Shown: piece by piece, positions 59,922 to 64,000 of the stretch
Numbering within the stretch: the stretch's first letter is position 1
Layout of the letters: every line of letters starts with the position of its first letter
NCBI RefSeq assembly: GCF_900120125.1
Contig: NZ_LT635546.1
Span: 407,343 to 471,342, forward strand
DNA: 64,000 nucleotides
Direction: 5' to 3'
DNA from: Gemella massiliensis
GTDB taxonomy: Bacteria; Bacillota; Bacilli; Staphylococcales; Gemellaceae
Translations under genes and position numbers: made by a program
The notes under the pieces: generated by a model
Seen by the model: only the letters and a program-made list of their open reading frames with translations
Database searches by the model: none
Told to the model about the DNA's origin: nothing

Positions 59922-60623
59922 TTATTCTTCCTTTATTAAATATTTTAAATTTATTTCATTATCATCGATAATACACAGCAAATCCTGATCTTTTATCATA
60001 CCTAATATACTAATAAAAACAAGAACAATCTCCTGTTTTGTATCATAATAACTAATTAGCTCGGAAAAAAATATTTTCTTTTTTATTTTAAAAATATTAA
60101 GTAAAGTGTGTTTCACCTTTTCTAAAGATAACTCACTTCTATAGCTAATTAACGTTTCTTCCGTATTATTATCATAAGATTTTAAAACTTTTTCCATAGC
60201 TTTTAATAATTTATCAGAAGTAATCTTTAAATTTCTTACGCTGGATTTATCTTCTATATTATGGCTTTCTTTATCTAAAAATAATTCTCTTTGCTGTTTT
60301 AAATTTTGAAGTTTAATACTTAATTCTTTATAATTTTTGTATTCTATCAACTGCTGTACTAATTCTTCTTCTGTTTCTTCTGAATTTATTTCATCAAAAA
60401 CCGGTAACAAATTTTTACTTTTTATGTGGAGTAATGTTGCTGCCATTACTATGTATTCTTCAGCATTTTCCAAAGAAAATTCTTCCGTATTGTTTATATA
60501 TTCCAAATAGCTTTCCGTTAATTTTGCCATTGGAATATTATAAATATCTATTTCCATTTTTTCTATTAGATGCAATAATAAATCAAGCGGTCCTTGAAAT
60601 ACTTCTAATTCAACATTATACAT
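59922..60623 (-). CDS. scpA: Segregation and condensation protein A
   Basis: ScpA is the kleisin bridging SMC heads. The signature [21 protein letters not shown] opens the 233-residue protein, with a C-terminal winged helix. It follows the XerD-like gene after 10 nt. Confidence 0.95.
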   Translation of the reverse strand: MYNVELEVFQGPLDLLLHLIEKMEIDIYNIPMAKLTESYLEYINNTEEFSLENAEEYIVMAATLLHIKSKNLLPVFDEINSEETEEELVQQLIEYKNYKELSIKLQNLKQQRELFLDKESHNIEDKSSVRNLKITSDKLLKAMEKVLKSYDNNTEETLISYRSELSLEKVKHTLLNIFKIKKKIFFSELISYYDTKQEIVLVFISILGMIKDQDLLCIIDDNEINLKYLIKEE

Positions 60624-60633
60624 TATAAAATCC

Positions 60634-61536
60634 TTATCTTATCGATTTTCTCGGATGATTTGACAACATTCTTTTTACATTTTTTTTTCGTTGTAATTTT
60701 CTAAAATGTAATTTTAAACTGTGAATATTTTTTAAACCTAAAATTTCCTGAACTTCTTCAGCCGGAATTTTATCTTCTAATAGGTGAATTGCTAAAGAAT
60801 TTCTAAAATTCATAGTATTCAATTCTTTAGTTAGTCCCAGTTCTTGTTGACGTTTTTTGAATATTTTCCAAAATCCTTGTCGACTTATTCCCTCTCCATC
60901 ATGATTTAAAAATAATTTACACTGATCATCTATATCAAATTTATGTTTTTTTAATTCTTCTATATAATTTTTTATAGAAACTATAGCTTCTTCATTTAGT
61001 GGAACAGTTCTAACACCATCCTTAGTTTTATATTTTAAATATCCTATTTCTAAATTCACATCTTTTATTTTCAGATTTATACATTCAGTTGGTTTAATTC
61101 CAATAGAATATGATAATTCAAAAATAGCTTTATCTCGATAATCATTTAAAGTACAAGGTTCGATATCTAAAATTCTTGAAATTTCTCCTCGTGTAAAAAT
61201 AACTAATTCGTCTTTTTCTTTTTTATCTATTTTTATATTGATATTTATTCTATCAGAAATAATCTTCTCTTCATACAAATAATCAATAAAACCATGAATA
61301 GTCGATATAGTCCTTGATAACGTTGCAGAAGAATATTTGTTATCCTTTAAATAATCAATATATTCTATGACAAATGGTTCATTAAGCCAATTATAATTTT
61401 CTAAATCATAACCACCTTCTTCAAGGTATGCCAAAATTTTTTTTATATCTCTATCGTATGATTCAACGGTATTATCAGAAAAGCTTTTACTTCTCAATAA
61501 ATACTCTTTAAAACCATTTAGTATGTTCTCATTCAT
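60634..61536 (-). CDS. XerD-like tyrosine recombinase homologue lacking catalytic residues
   Basis: The 300-residue protein keeps the SAM-like N domain (1-100) and the tyrosine recombinase fold. Its active site is degenerate: the first Arg position is Lys148 (SIGIKPTEC), His of HxxR is Met242 (MNFR, Arg245 kept), the second His is Leu268 (LGL), and the Tyr nucleophile position is His277. It is thus unlikely to cut DNA. It matches the streptococcal XerD-like proteins, also encoded before scpA and catalytically inert. It is first in the xerD-like-scpA-scpB-rluB unit, with AGGGGGG as ribosome binding site. Confidence 0.85.
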   Translation of the reverse strand: MNENILNGFKEYLLRSKSFSDNTVESYDRDIKKILAYLEEGGYDLENYNWLNEPFVIEYIDYLKDNKYSSATLSRTISTIHGFIDYLYEEKIISDRININIKIDKKEKDELVIFTRGEISRILDIEPCTLNDYRDKAIFELSYSIGIKPTECINLKIKDVNLEIGYLKYKTKDGVRTVPLNEEAIVSIKNYIEELKKHKFDIDDQCKLFLNHDGEGISRQGFWKIFKKRQQELGLTKELNTMNFRNSLAIHLLEDKIPAEEVQEILGLKNIHSLKLHFRKLQRKKNVKRMLSNHPRKSIR

Positions 61537-61594
61537 AAAAATACCCCCCTAGTACTTCAAAACTATTTTCCCTAAAATTTTATTTCTATACTAA

Positions 61595-61623
61595 ATTATA
61601 ACATTGCTAAAACTTTATGTAAA
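61595..61623 (-). promoter_or_regulatory. Strong promoter of the xerD-like-scpAB-rluB unit
   Basis: On the - strand: TTTACA (61618-61623), 17-nt spacer, TATAAT (61595-61600) with TGT (extended -10). Confidence 0.75.
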
Positions 61624-61632
61624 TATATATCA

Positions 61633-62334
61633 TTATGCTTTTCTCGTAAAATCATTTTGAATAATTTTAACAAAGAAAATATTTACTATAATAACTATTA
61701 TTGGAGTAAGTATCGCCTTGTGAAAAAAATATTTTGATACTGCCGCTCCAAAAACTACTCCAAATAAAAATACTGAAATAACCAAACTATAAATTAAAAA
61801 TGGTAATTTACTATTCTTTTGTCTCAAAAATACATATCTATATAAATGTTCACTCATAGAGCGTAAATTGCCCGTACAAAAAACACTGGCAAAAGCAAGA
61901 TTATTAACTTTTCTAAAACCGTCAAATTGTATTGCACAAATAAACGAAATTACAATCGGTCTAATATCAATACCGAAAATTGTTTGCTTAAGAAAAATAA
62001 AAATCAATGCAAAAATTTGAGTAAACAAAAGCATATATATATGTTTAAACATTGATAACTGTTTGTATTTAGATTCAAAACTTTTACTTACCAATACACC
62101 GACAATAAACGAAATAATTGGCACGGTATAGTGAATAACTTCTGAAAAATTTCCGTCAACTATCCCTATTCCAACAAAAATTAAATTTCCCGTTTGTGCA
62201 TTGGCGAATATTCCTCCACAATTAACAAAGGTATATGCATCAAAAAAACCGCCAACTACCGTTAATAGTAAACAGAAAATTAATTGTTCTTGTACCGGAA
62301 GATTTTCTTGTATTATATTTTTTCCTAATTTCAT
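61633..62334 (-). CDS. YoaK-family (DUF1275) membrane protein
   Basis: A 233-residue integral membrane protein with about six spans and the DUF1275 hallmarks GGFFDAYTFVNCGGIFANAQ, TGNLIFVGI and FCTGNLRSM. Function of the family is not established. It lies 22 nt after the NUDIX gene, so the two may be cotranscribed. AAGGAAGG lies upstream of the ATG. Confidence 0.85.
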   Translation of the reverse strand: MKLGKNIIQENLPVQEQLIFCLLLTVVGGFFDAYTFVNCGGIFANAQTGNLIFVGIGIVDGNFSEVIHYTVPIISFIVGVLVSKSFESKYKQLSMFKHIYMLLFTQIFALIFIFLKQTIFGIDIRPIVISFICAIQFDGFRKVNNLAFASVFCTGNLRSMSEHLYRYVFLRQKNSKLPFLIYSLVISVFLFGVVFGAAVSKYFFHKAILTPIIVIIVNIFFVKIIQNDFTRKA

Positions 62335-62356
62335 ACTTTTTCCTTCCTTTTAAACT

Positions 62357-63241
62357 TTAATCAAATAAAACATCCCAAGTCTCTTGATTATTATAGCAAT
62401 CAAAACACATTTCTAACTGTTTATAAGTAGTACGTGTTATTGATAAATCAGGCAGATTATCCAAAGAGAAAAACTTAGCATCAGCAGTTTCTGTATTATT
62501 TTCAAATTTGTGTTTAATATAATCACATAGAACAAATATTTTTACCATTCCAAATGGAAAATTCACATGATGGTGTTTATTATAATCAAATACGGCAATT
62601 AATTTTTTAGGATTAACTATTGCACCTGCTTCCTCACTAGCTTCTTTTATAACATTATCCCTTACAGATCTGTCAACATCTTGATACCCTCCGGGTAATG
62701 CCCACTTTCCGTCTAACTGCTCTTTTACCAATAGTATTTTATTGTCTTTTATTATCGCTGCTCTATTTTCAACTTTTGGGGTTTGATAGCCAAGCTCACC
62801 GGCAAAATTAATTTTTATTTTTTCCGGCGTAACATTATACTTATAACTTAACATCTCACAAGAAATTTCTCTAATTCTTTCAGCACGTTCTCTATCAAAC
62901 TTATCCTTACTGTAGGCTAGTGAGCACTGTGCTAAAAATTGTAATTCTTTTGCCCAACTTTGCCATATTCCACTTTCATATACTCTTATCACATCTTCCA
63001 AATTTTTTATAAAAATTGAATTTTTTACATCAAGAAAATCATAATCATTTGAAAGTAAAAAAACGTTACTATACTTTGATTTTAAATTATGCTTATTATT
63101 TGTCAAAAATAATACGTTATTTTCTAATGTTTCTTTTCCATTAAAAAATTTATAATTTATATTTTTTTCATTAAATAAATTTAATAATTCTTCTGAAATG
63201 CTATTCCTCAATTCACCGTCAATTAATAATTTTTCGTACAT
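62357..63241 (-). CDS. NUDIX hydrolase with NUDIX_N2 region and an extra N-terminal domain
   Basis: The C-terminal Nudix domain has the box GGYQDVDRSVRDNVIKEA then SEEAGA, with Asp and Lys variants normal for the NUDIX_N2-linked ADP-ribose pyrophosphatase group. Before it lies that group's helical N2 region (WAKELQFLAQCSLAYSKDKF, DRERAERIREI). About 90 residues at the N-terminus are extra and resemble no domain I can name. ATG 63241 is chosen because GAGGTG sits 6 nt upstream; a GTG/ATG pair at 63250/63247 overlaps that site. TATAAT with TGA (extended -10) lies at 63265-63270 on the - strand. Confidence 0.82.
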   Translation of the reverse strand: MYEKLLIDGELRNSISEELLNLFNEKNINYKFFNGKETLENNVLFLTNNKHNLKSKYSNVFLLSNDYDFLDVKNSIFIKNLEDVIRVYESGIWQSWAKELQFLAQCSLAYSKDKFDRERAERIREISCEMLSYKYNVTPEKIKINFAGELGYQTPKVENRAAIIKDNKILLVKEQLDGKWALPGGYQDVDRSVRDNVIKEASEEAGAIVNPKKLIAVFDYNKHHHVNFPFGMVKIFVLCDYIKHKFENNTETADAKFFSLDNLPDLSITRTTYKQLEMCFDCYNNQETWDVLFD

Positions 63242-63421
63242 AACCATCACCTCTATAACTTAATATTATATCACAAAAATTTTCTTTTATGTTACTTTAT
63301 TAAATTTTTATTTTATAAAATAAAACGGTTTATTTTTGAAAAGTTAAAATTTATTTTATGTACATTTGTAAATGATGTGAGACAAAAAAAGTAAAAAATA
63401 AATACCAGATATAATAGAATT

Positions 63422-63443
63422 ACATAGAAGCTAGCTTCTATGT
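63422..63443. repeat. Perfect 10-bp palindrome near the IS end
   Basis: ACATAGAAGC (63422-63431) and GCTTCTATGT (63434-63443) around TA. A TATAAT string lies just before it at 63410-63415. The flanks 63271-63409 are AT-rich with nothing else recognisable. Confidence 0.6.
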
Positions 63444-63490
63444 AAACCGTATGAAGCCCCCGACGTAAATTACATTATTTGATTAGATTT

Positions 63491-63621
63491 GCCAGCTTTA
63501 ATTCCTTAGAGAACATTTCAGATTTCTAAAACTTATTTGTCAAGGATTTGAAAAAGGCGTAGCCCTTGTCCTTGACAAATAAGTTGTGAAATCTATTATC
63601 TAACAAGGAATTAAAGCCGGC
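63491..63621. repeat. 131-bp imperfect inverted repeat (long hairpin) at the 3' end of the transposase gene
   Basis: Outer arms 63491-63507 and 63605-63621 pair with one mismatch. Inner arms 63521-63546 and 63569-63593 pair with a small bulge. The centre contains a further AAGGC/GCC mini-stem. The transposase stop codon lies in the right arm. It could block read-through transcription into or out of the element. Confidence 0.7.
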
Positions 63622-64000
63622 ATATTTTTATAGACTCTTTCCGTAGCTCTTTTCTTTTTTCAACAGGAGAAAGCCAATTTAAAGTCTGCATAGGAAGACG
63701 GTTAGAGCGATATAGATACTTTTTCATCTGAGATATAAGATCATCATACGAAAAGAAAGATAAATGCCTGTAAAAACGTTCATTATCATTTCTATGACTA
63801 CGTTCAACCTTACCGTTATGTCTAGGAGTTCTAGGTCTAATAAGTTGATGTTTAATGCCAAGATTATTACACAATACATCAAAAGGGTGTATTCGTTTAG
63901 TATCTTTAAAATGCGTAAATTCAAAACCATTATCAGTTTGAATTATCTTAGGTTTATACCCAAAATAATCAATAGCCATTTTAACAAATTGAACAGTAGA
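63611..64000 (-). CDS. DDE integrase-core transposase, IS481/IS3-like (C-terminal part, cut by window edge)
   Basis: The 130 visible residues are the end of an rve-type transposase. IIQTDNGFEF carries the second catalytic Asp, and RPRTPRHNGKVERSHRNDNE carries the catalytic Glu, in a wording typical of the IS481 group. The frame continues past base 64000 without a start, so the Met at 63979 is internal. The stop lies in a long inverted repeat that probably belongs to the element. Confidence 0.85.
   Translation of the reverse strand, partial: STVQFVKMAIDYFGYKPKIIQTDNGFEFTHFKDTKRIHPFDVLCNNLGIKHQLIRPRTPRHNGKVERSHRNDNERFYRHLSFFSYDDLISQMKKYLYRSNRLPMQTLNWLSPVEKRKELRKESIKICRL

Overview
This window looks like part of a low-GC Firmicute chromosome. 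The genus Gemella fits best: it has very AT-rich intergenic DNA, AGGAGG-type ribosome binding sites, PASTA-domain PrkC, ylxM-ffh, scpA-scpB-rluB, the amidated-peptidoglycan pair murT-gatD, a streptococcal-type XerS, and a single-chain PurL of about 1225 residues. The genus is an inference from gene content, not from a marker gene.

Layout. Every gene in 1-22.6 kb is on the + strand: the 3' end of prkC; uvrC; a fumarylacetoacetase-family gene with recA and a 31-codon membrane miniprotein; pcrA-ligA-lapA-like-recJ; an unknown membrane protein; ylxM-ffh-trmL-ybeY-era-recO-racE-rdgB-fer-ftsK (DNA repair, SRP targeting, ribosome maturation, cell-wall D-Glu, chromosome translocation); an exported unknown protein; and pgsA. 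From 22.7 kb on nearly every gene is on the - strand: xerS, rpmB, a gntP-family pseudogene with two in-frame stops, efp, trmB, an M16C peptidase, apt, a small Asp/Glu racemase homologue, clpB behind two CtsR boxes, a threonine aldolase, purA, fhs, purB, the operon purEKLCFMNHD, gatD-murT, an orphan SrrA/ResD-like regulator, rluB-scpB-scpA-xerD-like, a DUF1275 membrane protein, a NUDIX hydrolase and, at the right edge, a partial IS transposase. The + strand exceptions are a TetR/MATE efflux pair (25.9-27.8 kb) and an RluA-type pseudouridine synthase (37.5 kb).

The strand switch coincides with a 28-bp dif-like site (23756-23783) that closely resembles classical XerCD dif and lies in the leader of the catalytically intact xerS. 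ftsK lies 2.6 kb away. I read this as the replication terminus with its dimer-resolution locus. A second tyrosine-recombinase homologue in the scp operon has lost the nucleophile and other catalytic residues, paralleling the streptococcal XerS plus XerD-like arrangement.

Purine synthesis is complete from PRPP to AMP precursors: purE, K, L, C, F, M, N, H, D, B, A, plus fhs for formyl-THF. Both the operon promoter and the purA promoter carry PurBox-like motifs. The most puzzling non-coding stretch is 55.38-55.66 kb, a GC-richer island of successive strong hairpins with no convincing gene. It is a candidate structured RNA or repeat element. No tRNA, rRNA or CRISPR array was seen.
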